A DNA stretch of 38,021 nt from Nitrospiraceae bacterium (lineage in GTDB: Bacteria > Nitrospirota > Nitrospiria > Nitrospirales > Nitrospiraceae), in contig JACVSD010000003.1 of assembly GCA_014534095.1 (NCBI GenBank), positions 1 through 38,021 of the forward strand, written 5' to 3'. The notes under the pieces were generated by a model. The model was not told where the DNA came from. It saw only the letters and a list, made by a program, of their open reading frames with translations, and did not search any database. Positions 1 to 7,758 of this stretch are shown here, in pieces. Made by a program: the position numbers and the translations under genes. Position 1 is the stretch's first letter. Every line of letters begins with the position of its first letter.

Positions 1-7
1 CTGCCTC

Positions 8-196
8 TCAGAGGGTAAAAGATTCCTGAACCTTACCACCTTTTATGCCGCTATCAATCACTTTATGGAAAAAGCGAAGGAGATCGGCCAGGTCGATCCA
101 AAACCCGCAGTTGAGGCACCGGGCATAAATCCGACGGTTCATAAGGGTGTAGTGCCGCTCAACCATCATGAACCCTTGGCATTTGAGGCACTGCAT
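8..196 (-). CDS. small zinc-ribbon-like protein, unknown function
   Basis: A 62-residue protein with two CxxC pairs: LKC-QG near residues 3-6 and ARCLNCG around residues 26-31. This spacing suits a small zinc ribbon. The ATG at 196 is preceded by AGGTGA about five bases upstream, which supports the start. It lies 18 bases after the stop of the 68-residue membrane protein, so the two may share a transcript. I recognise no family. The C-terminal half (around DLLRFFHKVID) looks helical. The gene is short but has a ribosome site, paired cysteines and correct strand context, so I think it is real. Confidence 0.55.
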   Translation of the reverse strand: MQCLKCQGFMMVERHYTLMNRRIYARCLNCGFWIDLADLLRFFHKVIDSGIKGGKVQESFTL

Positions 197-214
197 AGAT
201 CACCTGAAGGGCGG

Positions 215-421
215 TCAGCGCAAACGGTTCAGCACTAAGGCGACGCAGCCTGCGAGCAGTCCGCCTCCGAAAATGGTCGTCCCGAAGTATACGAACGCGT
301 TCGTCCCTCCGGCCGGCTGAGCGCCGTCCCAGAGATCACGAAGCCCGCCCTGTACCATGAGCACCGACAGCGTGATGAGAGAGCCGATGACGAACCACCA
401 TGTAAAGGATCGAAGGGCCAT
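215..421 (-). CDS. small two-helix membrane protein, unknown function
   Basis: A 68-residue protein with two hydrophobic segments, about residues 8-25 and 44-65, joined by a short polar loop rich in Gly, Asp and Pro. It is predicted to be an inner-membrane hairpin. No family is recognised. The ATG at 421 has no clear Shine-Dalgarno sequence, but a good sigma70-type promoter (TTGACA, 17 bp, TACAGT) lies just upstream at 457-485, which supports an independently transcribed gene. The 62-residue zinc-ribbon gene follows 18 bases downstream. Confidence 0.55.
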   Translation of the reverse strand: MALRSFTWWFVIGSLITLSVLMVQGGLRDLWDGAQPAGGTNAFVYFGTTIFGGGLLAGCVALVLNRLR

Positions 422-456
422 TGAGCTTGACAGGAGTGCACCGGTTCGCCGTCGCC

Positions 457-485
457 ACTGTAGCGAAGGGTTCCCAACCTGTCAA
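457..485 (-). promoter_or_regulatory. sigma70-type promoter for the small membrane protein
   Basis: On the minus strand TTGACA (485-480) is followed after exactly 17 bp by TACAGT (462-457). The expected start of transcription is near 450, which gives a leader of about 30 bases before the ATG at 421. The site lies just past the stop codon of the FG-GAP lipoprotein gene, so it would uncouple the two small genes from it. Confidence 0.6.
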
Positions 486-501
486 GAAGCGGACAATGGC
501 G

Positions 502-1695
502 TTACCCCTTGCTGTCTTGCTTCAGCGCTGTCTTGAGCCCGCGATGGAGAAAAATCGACACGCTCCCCTCGCCATTATCGGCAATCGCAAGACCCGGTTC
601 GTCCAGGTCGCTGGTGGTGACGCGAAAGACCGAGAGGGCAAAGGGCCCGCCTTTCGTGCGGTAGTTCCTGGGCGGATAATGGAATGTCCCGTCGCCTTTG
701 CCGAAAAGGATAGAGAGATCATTGGATTGCAGGTTGACGATCGCCACATCGGTGAGACGATCACCATTGAAGTCGCGGGCCAGGCCGAAATTGGGGCCGG
801 CATCGGCACCGGCATCCTTGCCGGATTGGAACGTGCCGTTCCCGTTGCCAAGGAACGTCGTAAAACTGTCCCGCTCCCCGTTGATGACCAACAAATCGCG
901 ATGGCGATCATTATTAAAATCCGCGAAGCTCACACCGAGCGGTCGTTTGCCGGTCGGATAATCCTTTGGGGCCTTGAACGTCCCATCGCCGTTGCCGATC
1001 CAGATGGACACGGCGTTGGACATGGGGCCCCCGTTCGTGACCACGAGATCCGGGGCCCCGTCTCCGTTGAGATCAGAGAGCGCGACAGAGGTCGGCGTGT
1101 CGCCGTACTCGTATTGCGTGCCGACGCGCAACTCTCCTTTGCCTGTTCCAAAGAATATTTTCAACTTATCATTCCGTAGGCCCACGACGAGGTCGGCATG
1201 ACCGTCGCCGTTGAGGTCGTCGGCCGCCAGTGCAATGGGAGTCCGGTGGACCGGATACCGCGGCCCTTCCTCAAACTTTCCATTGCCATGGCCAAGCAAC
1301 AAGGCAACTTCATCGCCCCCCGAGCACGCCAGCACAACATCCGCATAATCATCATGATTAAACTGCCCCAACACCAGCGCGCGCGGCTCCTTACAGACAT
1401 GCAACTGGACCTGATCTTTGAATGTGCCATCGCCGTTCCCCAGCAGAATGGAGAGCGTGTTGCTCGAGATATTCGTGGTGACCAGATCCGTAAACGAATC
1501 ATTGTTGAGGTCTGCGGTCGTGATGGTGGTGGGATTCTTGCCGACCTTGTAGCTGGCAAAATAGTAAAATGGATCAGGAGGATGGTAGGGATCGGCTTTT
1601 GAACAGGCGGCGACTCCTGGTACCAGGAAGAGGAGTGATGCCATGCAGCGGATCAAGGATATCGGCGGGGGGAGTCGCTTACGGTACGCACTCAC
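502..1695 (-). CDS. FG-GAP/VCBS-repeat lipoprotein
   Basis: A 397-residue exported protein. The N-terminus has a basic start, a hydrophobic stretch and a lipobox (PGVAAC, Cys31), so it is predicted to be lipid-anchored. The rest is seven FG-GAP repeats of about 45-50 residues. Each carries an acidic loop such as DLNGDG or DFNGDR followed by a D-L-V/D-V-A strand and a GNGDGTF-type turn. The Asp/Asn-rich loops resemble integrin-type calcium-binding loops, and seven copies predict a complete seven-bladed propeller. The start codon is GTG at 1695, supported by AAGGA seven bases upstream. Related proteins usually bind ligands or matrix at the cell surface; no catalytic domain is visible. The gene is monocistronic and diverges from the 106-residue gene at 1868. 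Confidence 0.85.
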   Translation of the reverse strand: MSAYRKRLPPPISLIRCMASLLFLVPGVAACSKADPYHPPDPFYYFASYKVGKNPTTITTADLNNDSFTDLVTTNISSNTLSILLGNGDGTFKDQVQLHVCKEPRALVLGQFNHDDYADVVLACSGGDEVALLLGHGNGKFEEGPRYPVHRTPIALAADDLNGDGHADLVVGLRNDKLKIFFGTGKGELRVGTQYEYGDTPTSVALSDLNGDGAPDLVVTNGGPMSNAVSIWIGNGDGTFKAPKDYPTGKRPLGVSFADFNNDRHRDLLVINGERDSFTTFLGNGNGTFQSGKDAGADAGPNFGLARDFNGDRLTDVAIVNLQSNDLSILFGKGDGTFHYPPRNYRTKGGPFALSVFRVTTSDLDEPGLAIADNGEGSVSIFLHRGLKTALKQDSKG

Positions 1696-1813
1696 ACGCG
1701 GTTCCTTTTCTCATGGATCCTGGATCCTGTCCACAGGTGACAGACCGATAGAAGCCGTCAGTATACCGAGGGCCTCTTTGCGCTGGCAATGATCAGATAT
1801 CGCAAAGGAGCCT

Positions 1814-1843
1814 TTGAATTTCCATCGCGGCTTGCGCTAGAAT
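1814..1843 (+). promoter_or_regulatory. candidate promoter for the 106-residue gene
   Basis: TTGAAT (1814-1819), 18 bp, then TAGAAT (1838-1843). The ATG at 1868 follows about 25 bases later, with GGAGG five bases before it. It is in the 172-base divergent gap next to the FG-GAP lipoprotein gene, which holds no other clear element. The assignment rests on motif and position only. Confidence 0.45.
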
Positions 1844-1867
1844 GGCCCCTCTTTTGAGGAGGGCTCC

Positions 1868-2188
1868 ATGAGTAACGTTCAGAATGTCGAAATCACGATG
1901 TATGGAATCGCCGAAGTCTTGATGTGGTGCCATGACCGCAATAAAGGGCGTGTCCCCGGCGTAGATACCCCGGGGTTTAAGAAGATGCAGGAACTACTGG
2001 CTGAGAAGCCGCAATCAGCCGACTATTTCACGCTGGATCAGTTCTGGAAAAAGCGCGTGACGCTGCCGCTGACCCAAGAAGAGGTCGCCACCATTGACCG
2101 CTGTCTGTACGACATTCCAAACTTGGACAACGAACCACTCCCTCAGATCCGCCACAAGTTTTGGCCGAAACCAGTCGAAACGCACTGA
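1868..2188 (+). CDS. conserved-looking hypothetical protein
   Basis: A 106-residue soluble protein with no signal peptide and no membrane segment. The start is the ATG at 1868 with GGAGG five bases upstream and a candidate promoter at 1814-1843. The N-terminal third reads like an amphipathic helix (MYGIAEVLMWCHDRNKG). The middle part is Lys/Gln-rich, and the C-terminus ends with Pro-rich acidic and basic residues (DNEPLPQIRHKF). I recognise no domain. It is a lone plus-strand gene between two minus-strand units. The codon use and the ribosome site support a real gene. The 129 bases after it, up to 2317, hold no gene and no clear terminator. Confidence 0.6.
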   Translation: MSNVQNVEITMYGIAEVLMWCHDRNKGRVPGVDTPGFKKMQELLAEKPQSADYFTLDQFWKKRVTLPLTQEEVATIDRCLYDIPNLDNEPLPQIRHKFWPKPVETH

Positions 2189-2317
2189 TGTCCAGACCGA
2201 AGCTCCCTGGTGCGCTCTCGGCGGCCACTCTACGTACACATCCTGAGTAGTCGGGACGTACCTCCACCGGCCGCCCCGCAGGTAGCGACGCCGCCGGGTC
2301 GCACGAGCGTGGCGAGA

Positions 2318-3316
2318 TTACAGAGGGCCGTCGCCCTTAAGGTATTTCCGGAAGCGGTCCATCAGATCCGCACCCAGCGTGCCGCCTTCCGGCTTCTTTG
2401 TCGACGGGTCAGCGAAGTGGCCTCGAATTTCCTGTAGGCGCTTCTCGGCCTGATCGTTCCCTTGGAGGCGCTTCGTCTTCTGAAGCGCGGTATCAAAGGC
2501 ATCGAAGGTTAGGTCTTGATAGCCGAAAGAGCGGATGCGCTTGACCGCCTTCATCATGGCTTGATTGCGAAACGTCGTCAGATGGTCCGAGTCGATCTCT
2601 TTCAGGCCCAGCTTGCGCGCCCGCCGCTCGGCGGCTTTCCGTATTCCGCTACGCACGAAGTCGGGCGAGGTCTGCAGCCGCTTCCAGGCCTCGTCGGTCC
2701 ATGACACGCGCTCCTGCGGTGCGTCCCACAGCGCGTGCAACACATCCTCGTCAATGCGGGTCAACCCCTTGTCGCGGGCCATATCTTCGCTGTCACGCTT
2801 GAGCATGTCGGTGACGAATTCCATGGCGATCGGCGGGGTCTGTTGCAACTTCTCGTGGAGTCTCGTCAAGGCTCCTTCGGTCCATTCCATCGGCGGTCCC
2901 GCCGCGTCTTGCAGATCGCCGAGCGCCTCAACTTTTTCAAACAGATCCACATTCACTTCAAGGTGTCCGCGCTCTTTGGCGATCTCTTCGGCAATCTGCT
3001 TGATCATCCCCCGCATGAATTCCGGGACGGCGGCCAGCCGTTCCTTGGCAGCGGCCGTCCAGGGCAAATGGCCTTGGGCCATGTCTTCGGCGGCCGACGC
3101 CATGCCGGCTTGGCCTCCCATGCTGCCCATCATCTGCCCCTTGAACTGATCCAGGATCTGCTCCGTGATTTCCTCATACCCGAGCTCCCGCGCTTTCTTT
3201 TCCGCGAGACGGCGCACCATGCCTCTTAGAAACAGAGGCGCACGCTCCATCCGCTTGAGCGCGGCGGGAGTCCAACGGACATCGGTGCTGGATTCTTGGG
3301 AATCGGAGACTGACAT
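2318..3316 (-). CDS. protein with four tandem PCP_red repeats
   Basis: A 332-residue protein made of four copies of the short PCP_red domain known from the C-terminus of the light-independent protochlorophyllide reductase subunit ChlB/BchB. Each copy starts with a Trp motif (RWTPAALKRM near residue 15, PWTAAAKERL near 86, EWTEGALTRL near 145, SWTDEAWKRL near 206). A Pro-Phe-hydrophobic-Arg segment and a helix (A-x-x-x-A-R-E-x-G) ending in an E-I/V strand follow. No catalytic ChlB part and no pigment gene is present, so the reductase name would mislead. The ATG at 3316 is preferred over one five codons upstream because AAGGAG lies five bases before it. It directly follows the IHF/HU gene and ends the long aromatic-rpsA transcription unit. 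Function unknown; the repeats may bind a cofactor or a protein. Confidence 0.8.
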   Translation of the reverse strand: MSVSDSQESSTDVRWTPAALKRMERAPLFLRGMVRRLAEKKARELGYEEITEQILDQFKGQMMGSMGGQAGMASAAEDMAQGHLPWTAAAKERLAAVPEFMRGMIKQIAEEIAKERGHLEVNVDLFEKVEALGDLQDAAGPPMEWTEGALTRLHEKLQQTPPIAMEFVTDMLKRDSEDMARDKGLTRIDEDVLHALWDAPQERVSWTDEAWKRLQTSPDFVRSGIRKAAERRARKLGLKEIDSDHLTTFRNQAMMKAVKRIRSFGYQDLTFDAFDTALQKTKRLQGNDQAEKRLQEIRGHFADPSTKKPEGGTLGADLMDRFRKYLKGDGPL

Positions 3317-3334
3317 AGGGGCTCCTTGCAAAGA

Positions 3335-3613
3335 CTATTGGTTCAGCAACTCCTTGAGTTCTTTGCCGGCTTTGAAAAACGGGACGCGCTTCGCGGGGAC
3401 CGCCACCGTCGCGCCGGTCTTGGGATTCCGCCCTTCTTTCATCCGACGGGCCCGCAGACGGAAACTGCCGAACCCACGGATCTCAGTCTTGTCACCATTC
3501 TTCAACGAGTCGCGGACGCAATCAAAGATGGTGTTGACCACCACCTCGGCTTGGCGCTTGGTCAACGTAGTCACTTGTTCGGAAACTCGTTCGATGATCT
3601 GTGCTTTAGTCAT
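3335..3613 (-). CDS. ihfB: IHF-beta/HU family DNA-bending protein
   Basis: A 92-residue nucleoid protein. It has the family's N-terminal helical dimer part (MTKAQIIERVSE) and then the beta-arm region with GFGSFRLRARRMKEGRNP. The GRNPKTG signature and the proline that intercalates in DNA are both present. The length fits HU or IHF subunits, usually 90-100 residues. The order rpsA...ihfB occurs in many proteobacteria, which favours the IHF-beta name. The sppA gene lies between them here. No alpha subunit is in the window, so it may act as a homodimer, and HU is an equally fair name. A second family member sits at 27516. Confidence 0.9.
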   Translation of the reverse strand: MTKAQIIERVSEQVTTLTKRQAEVVVNTIFDCVRDSLKNGDKTEIRGFGSFRLRARRMKEGRNPKTGATVAVPAKRVPFFKAGKELKELLNQ

Positions 3614-3664
3614 GCGCTCCCCCCTTCGTCCCTTGGTAAACCCATGCGACGCGATCTGACACGG

Positions 3665-4564
3665 CTAAAACGCCATGAGGTACTTCATGTTGACGCCGGG
3701 ATGAAAGTCAAGCTTGGGAAACAGTCCCGAGAATTGCGACTCAAGGACGTCACGAAGAGAAAACCGCCGTCGGGGTTCAACGACTTTTGGCTCGCCTTCA
3801 ATGCCCGCCACGTCCGCAGCCAATTGAATCGCATCTTCCAAGTTCCCAAGCTCATCGACCAACTTAGCGTCTTTTGCCTGACGGCCCGTCAGAATGCGCC
3901 CATCAGCCAGCGCCTGCACATCGGGCAGTTCCAGGGCGCGACCTGCGGCCACCGCTTCAATGAACTGTTTATGAACGTCGTCCATCACCATCTGCATGAG
4001 GCTGCGCTCTTCATCGCTCATTTTACGGAGTGGGGAGCCGACGTCCTTATACTTGCCGCTCTTGATCACGACGCCTTGCACCCCCAGCTTTTGCAGCAAG
4101 CCTTCCACGTTAGCAGTCTCCATGATCACGCCGATGCTGCCGGTCAACGTCCCGGGATTAGCGACAATCCGGTCGGTGGCCGCCGCAATGTAGTAACCGC
4201 CGGATGCCGCGACGCTGCCCATGGACGCAATGACCGCCTTGTTGCTCTTCGATCGAACGCGCTGAACGGCATCATGGATTTCCTGGGAAGGGACCACGCC
4301 CCCTCCCGGACTATCGATACGCAGAACGATGGCCTTGACAGACGGATTCTCTCCAAAGCGTTTGAGTTCCCCCACCGTCGCCTGAGAATCGAGAATCACC
4401 CCTTCCACTCGAATGAGGGCGATCCGGTCCTCAGTCGACAGATCCAGATCAGGGAATACAATATTCAGGAACAACAGCAACCCCAGCCCCACGGCCAGGA
4501 TCCACAACAGTGTGCGCACTGGACGACGCCTACCGCTGCGTCCCGGCGTTGCTTCATCCGCCAT
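3665..4564 (-). CDS. sppA: signal peptide peptidase SppA (short form, S49 serine protease)
   Basis: A 299-residue membrane-anchored protease that degrades cleaved signal peptides. A single N-terminal membrane helix spans about residues 17-36, and the S49 domain follows outside. The nucleophile is predicted to be Ser121 in GSVAASGGYY. The general-base lysine is predicted to be Lys169 in VIKSGKYKD, matching the Ser/Lys pair of Bacillus SppA. The SPGGG loop (residues 85-89) and the NPGTLTGSIGV segment are also family features. It is the half-length form that works as an oligomer, not the double-length E. coli type. It lies 38 bases after rpsA and 51 bases before the IHF gene, probably in the same transcript. 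Confidence 0.93.
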   Translation of the reverse strand: MADEATPGRSGRRRPVRTLLWILAVGLGLLLFLNIVFPDLDLSTEDRIALIRVEGVILDSQATVGELKRFGENPSVKAIVLRIDSPGGGVVPSQEIHDAVQRVRSKSNKAVIASMGSVAASGGYYIAAATDRIVANPGTLTGSIGVIMETANVEGLLQKLGVQGVVIKSGKYKDVGSPLRKMSDEERSLMQMVMDDVHKQFIEAVAAGRALELPDVQALADGRILTGRQAKDAKLVDELGNLEDAIQLAADVAGIEGEPKVVEPRRRFSLRDVLESQFSGLFPKLDFHPGVNMKYLMAF

Positions 4565-4602
4565 ATGGAATCACCATGACCACACAGGGCACACCAGATG
4601 GG

Positions 4603-6312
4603 TTAGTCATCTGCGTGCGATCGTTTCCGGCTTTGTTTCGCCGCACGTCCGAGGCTCTGATCCAATACGCCCTGAGAGGCATGATAGTCGTCGACCTGCT
4701 TTCGATCGGTATCCGTTTGGTGCTCACGAAGGCTCAAGGCGATTTTCCGCTCGTCACGATCCACCTTGATAATCTTCGCCGTCACATCTTCTCCGAGCTT
4801 GAACCGGTCTTCCAGCTTCGCGTTCGAATCCAGGCCGGATTCGCTGATGTGAATCAAGCCTTCCACCTCGCCGTCCAGTTCGACGAACAGGCCGAAATCC
4901 GCAACCTTGCTCACCTTCCCGGTGACGGCATCGCCAACGTGATACCGGGCGGGAATTTCATCGTCCCACGGATCACGCGTCAGCTGCTTGTACCCCAGCG
5001 ACAACCGCTCCTTGTCCTTATCGATGCGCAGGACGACGGCTTCCACCTTCTGCGCCTTCTTGAATAGCTCGGAAGGATGCTTGATGTGCTTGGTCCAGGA
5101 CATATCGGAGATATGAATCAGCCCATCGATCCCCTCTTCCAGGCCGATGAAGGCCCCGAAATCCGTCAGGCTCTTCACCTTGCCTTCGATCCGGGTCCCG
5201 ATCGGATACTTGCTCTCAATCATATCCCAGGGATTTGGCGCGGTTTGTTTCATGCCCAATGATATCTTCCGACTCCCTGGATCGACGTTGAGCACTGCCG
5301 CTTCCACCTGATCGCCTACGGACACCACGCGCGACGGATGCCGCACTTCATGGGTCCACGACATCTCGGAGACATGGACCAGACCTTCGACGCCCGGCTC
5401 AAGTTCGACAAAGGCTCCATAGTCGGTGAGACTCACCACCCGGCCACGGACCCGCGTCCCGATCGGATATTTCCCCGCGACGTTCGTCCACGGATCGGCG
5501 CTCTTTTGTTTGACACCAAGAGAAATGCGGCCGGTTTCACGATCATACTTCAGCACATTCACTTCGACTTTATCTCCGACGCTGAACATTTCCGAGGGAT
5601 GGCCGACGCGGCCCCAAGACATGTCGGTGATGTGCAACAATCCGTCAATCCCGCCCAAATCGATGAAGGCACCATAATCCGTGATGTTCTTCACCATGCC
5701 GGGAATCAACTGGCCTTCCTTCAGATTGGCGAGCGTGGTCTTTCGCTTCGAGTCGCGCGTCTCTTCCAACAACACTCGCCGCGATACGACCACGTTGCCC
5801 CGCCGATGATTGATCTTGATGATCTTCAGCGGGAAGGTTTTTCCGACAAGCCCGTCAAGATCGCGGACCGGGTGCAGGTCGATCTGCGAACCGGGGAGGA
5901 ACGCCTTGACTCCGATGTCCACCATCATGCCACCCTTGATCCGCGACACGATTTTTCCCTCGATGCTTTTCTCGTCCTTGTAGAGCTTCTCGAGTTCTTC
6001 CCAAATCTTCATTTTGTCGGCTTTTTCTTTGGAAAGAACAAGATTACCGTCCGCGTCCTCGCATTCCTCGATATACACTTGCAGGCGATCGCCGACCTTC
6101 AAGTTCTGCAACTCCTCGCTGGAGAATTGATCTCCGGCGATCATTCCTTCGGATTTGTAGCCGATATCCACGACTACTTTGTCCTTCGTCAGAGCCACGA
6201 CACGGCCTTCCGTGATCGTCCCTTCTTGAAGATTGCGGAAGGTCTCTTCGTACAACGCGGCAAGCGCGTCGCGATCTAATTGTGCATCACTGCCTGTGGA
6301 CACGGTACCCAT
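4603..6312 (-). CDS. rpsA: 30S ribosomal protein S1
   Basis: A 569-residue protein with six S1 RNA-binding repeats, the full proteobacterial-type set. Repeats 1 and 2 (about residues 30-100 and 115-185) are divergent, as expected for the ribosome-binding end. Repeats 3-6 carry the classic pattern V-x-x-(I/L)-T-D-(Y/F)-G-A-F-(V/I) followed by HISDMSW-like strands. The length matches E. coli S1 (557 residues). S1 binds mRNA leaders and helps start translation on structured messages. It is co-oriented with plsC and cmk upstream, reproducing the widely conserved cmk-rpsA pair. The C-terminal tail after repeat 6 is basic and short. Confidence 0.97.
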   Translation of the reverse strand: MGTVSTGSDAQLDRDALAALYEETFRNLQEGTITEGRVVALTKDKVVVDIGYKSEGMIAGDQFSSEELQNLKVGDRLQVYIEECEDADGNLVLSKEKADKMKIWEELEKLYKDEKSIEGKIVSRIKGGMMVDIGVKAFLPGSQIDLHPVRDLDGLVGKTFPLKIIKINHRRGNVVVSRRVLLEETRDSKRKTTLANLKEGQLIPGMVKNITDYGAFIDLGGIDGLLHITDMSWGRVGHPSEMFSVGDKVEVNVLKYDRETGRISLGVKQKSADPWTNVAGKYPIGTRVRGRVVSLTDYGAFVELEPGVEGLVHVSEMSWTHEVRHPSRVVSVGDQVEAAVLNVDPGSRKISLGMKQTAPNPWDMIESKYPIGTRIEGKVKSLTDFGAFIGLEEGIDGLIHISDMSWTKHIKHPSELFKKAQKVEAVVLRIDKDKERLSLGYKQLTRDPWDDEIPARYHVGDAVTGKVSKVADFGLFVELDGEVEGLIHISESGLDSNAKLEDRFKLGEDVTAKIIKVDRDERKIALSLREHQTDTDRKQVDDYHASQGVLDQSLGRAAKQSRKRSHADD

Positions 6313-6367
6313 GTGAGCATCCTACTCTTCCGACTCCCGTCGGGTGCTGATGGTGAAAAGCCCGGGC

Positions 6368-7060
6368 TCACTCAGCATTGCGAGCGCCGGCGGTCATACT
6401 GTTCGGTGTCTGCCGCGACGGGTCATCCTTACCCTTAGGGGCCGGAACTTGCCCCAGACCCGCGATGTGCTCGATCACCGTCCGACTGACCTGTTCATAG
6501 AATCGCTTACTTTCTACCTTCTCGTTCTGACCTGCCGTCTTGAACGTGAGCGGGCCGCCGAATCGCACGGTCACCTGCCGGAACCTCGGCCACCAGGCTC
6601 CAGAGGGCAAGGCCTCGAACGTCCCTTTGAGATACGCCGGCACAACCGGACAGCCCGTTTGCGAGACAATCACTCCGATGCCCGCCTTGGGCTGACGCAA
6701 ATGGCCATCATGGCTGCGTCCGCCTTCCGGAAAAATGACCACCACGTGGCCCGCTTGAATCAGGGTGATCGCCTTGCCAAAGGCCTGGCGATCCAATCGA
6801 CCCAGGCGTAACGGTATCCATCCTAAAGATTGGAGAATGCCGTTCAGAACCGGGACCGGAAACAAATCGCTACGCCCCAGATACCAAGCTCGCCGCTTCA
6901 TCCCGCAGCCAAGAAGCGGGATGTCCAGATAGCTGGCGTGGTTGGCGGCGACCAGCACTCCACCCTCGAGAGGAATCGTCCCTTCCACCCGATACCGAAA
7001 ACAGATCCACGCAATTGCCCTGGTGACCACCCACAGAACGCCGTATACAAATCCCGTCAC
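6368..7060 (-). CDS. plsC: 1-acyl-sn-glycerol-3-phosphate acyltransferase (PlsC-like)
   Basis: A 230-residue membrane-associated acyltransferase that adds the second acyl chain to lysophosphatidic acid, making phosphatidic acid. An N-terminal hydrophobic helix is followed by the catalytic block I, NHASYLDIPLL (an HX4D motif), and block III, FPEGGRSHDG, for the phosphate of the substrate. The start codon GTG at 7060 overlaps the TGA stop of cmk by four bases (GTGA), so the two are translationally coupled. A PlsC-like gene between cmk and rpsA is an insertion relative to the common cmk-rpsA order. The exact acyl acceptor cannot be read from the sequence. Confidence 0.88.
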   Translation of the reverse strand: MTGFVYGVLWVVTRAIAWICFRYRVEGTIPLEGGVLVAANHASYLDIPLLGCGMKRRAWYLGRSDLFPVPVLNGILQSLGWIPLRLGRLDRQAFGKAITLIQAGHVVVIFPEGGRSHDGHLRQPKAGIGVIVSQTGCPVVPAYLKGTFEALPSGAWWPRFRQVTVRFGGPLTFKTAGQNEKVESKRFYEQVSRTVIEHIAGLGQVPAPKGKDDPSRQTPNSMTAGARNAE

Positions 7061-7716
7061 GACGCAGCCGACACCGCCGCCATCATCTGCGCCACGACTT
7101 CCTCGATGTTAAGAGCCGAGGTGTCAATATGTCGGGCGTCCGCCGCCGCGATCAAGGGCGCAATAGCACGGGTGCGATCCCGGTTATCTCGGCCAGAGAG
7201 ATCCTGGTACGTCTTTTCCATCGCCGCCTGATGGCCGGCTGCCACGAGTTCTCTGTGCCGGCGGTCCGCCCGAACAGTGACGTCCGCGTCTAGAAAGAAC
7301 TTCAGCGGAGCAGACGGGAACACGCGAGTCCCGATGTCGCGGCCTTCCGCTACGACGGACCCTCGTTGCCCGATTTGCCGCTGGACAGGAAGCAGCCACT
7401 CTCGCACGGCCGGGATGGCGGACACCACAGACGCCGATGCGGAGACCTCCGGAGACCGGAGTTCATGCGTGACATCGCGGTCATCGACCGACACCGTCAT
7501 CCCGCCGTTCTTGAACTGCATCTGAATCGACGTGTTGGCTAACAAGTGGGATACGGCTTTGTGATCAGTCGGCTCGACGTTCTGACGCAGGACCTTCCAG
7601 GCCACGGCTCGGTAGAGCGCACCCGTGTCCAGATAGAGATAGCCCAGACGAGCGGCCAATAGCTTAGCCACCGTACTCTTGCCAACGCCGGCGGGTCCAT
7701 CAATGGCGATAATCAC
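7057..7716 (-). CDS. cmk: cytidylate kinase
   Basis: A 219-residue nucleoside monophosphate kinase that phosphorylates CMP and dCMP with ATP. The P-loop GPAGVGKST lies at residues 7-15. It is followed by LDTGALYRAVAWK for the monophosphate and by the family segment VVAEGRDIGTRVFP (about residues 120-133). The Arg-rich lid near DNRDRTRAIAPL is present. The length equals typical bacterial Cmk (about 220-230). The start codon is GTG at 7716. It follows aroA and overlaps plsC. The chain aroA-cmk-rpsA is a well-known conserved neighbourhood. Confidence 0.96.
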   Translation of the reverse strand: MIIAIDGPAGVGKSTVAKLLAARLGYLYLDTGALYRAVAWKVLRQNVEPTDHKAVSHLLANTSIQMQFKNGGMTVSVDDRDVTHELRSPEVSASASVVSAIPAVREWLLPVQRQIGQRGSVVAEGRDIGTRVFPSAPLKFFLDADVTVRADRRHRELVAAGHQAAMEKTYQDLSGRDNRDRTRAIAPLIAAADARHIDTSALNIEEVVAQMMAAVSAAS

Positions 7717-7758
7717 ACGATGCTCCGTACTGATACAGTGCCCTCGCGACGACCGCCC

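Noticed and set aside
421..1179. 252-residue plus-strand frame opposite the FG-GAP gene
   Set aside because: It lies wholly antisense to the repeat lipoprotein. Its long open frame results from the high G+C repeat codons, and it has no ribosome site or family.
3326..4579. 417-residue plus-strand frame opposite the IHF and sppA genes
   Set aside because: Antisense to two clear genes, and the translation has no recognisable domain.
5338..6279. 313-residue plus-strand frame opposite rpsA
   Set aside because: Antisense shadow of the S1 repeats; its own apparent repeats only mirror them.
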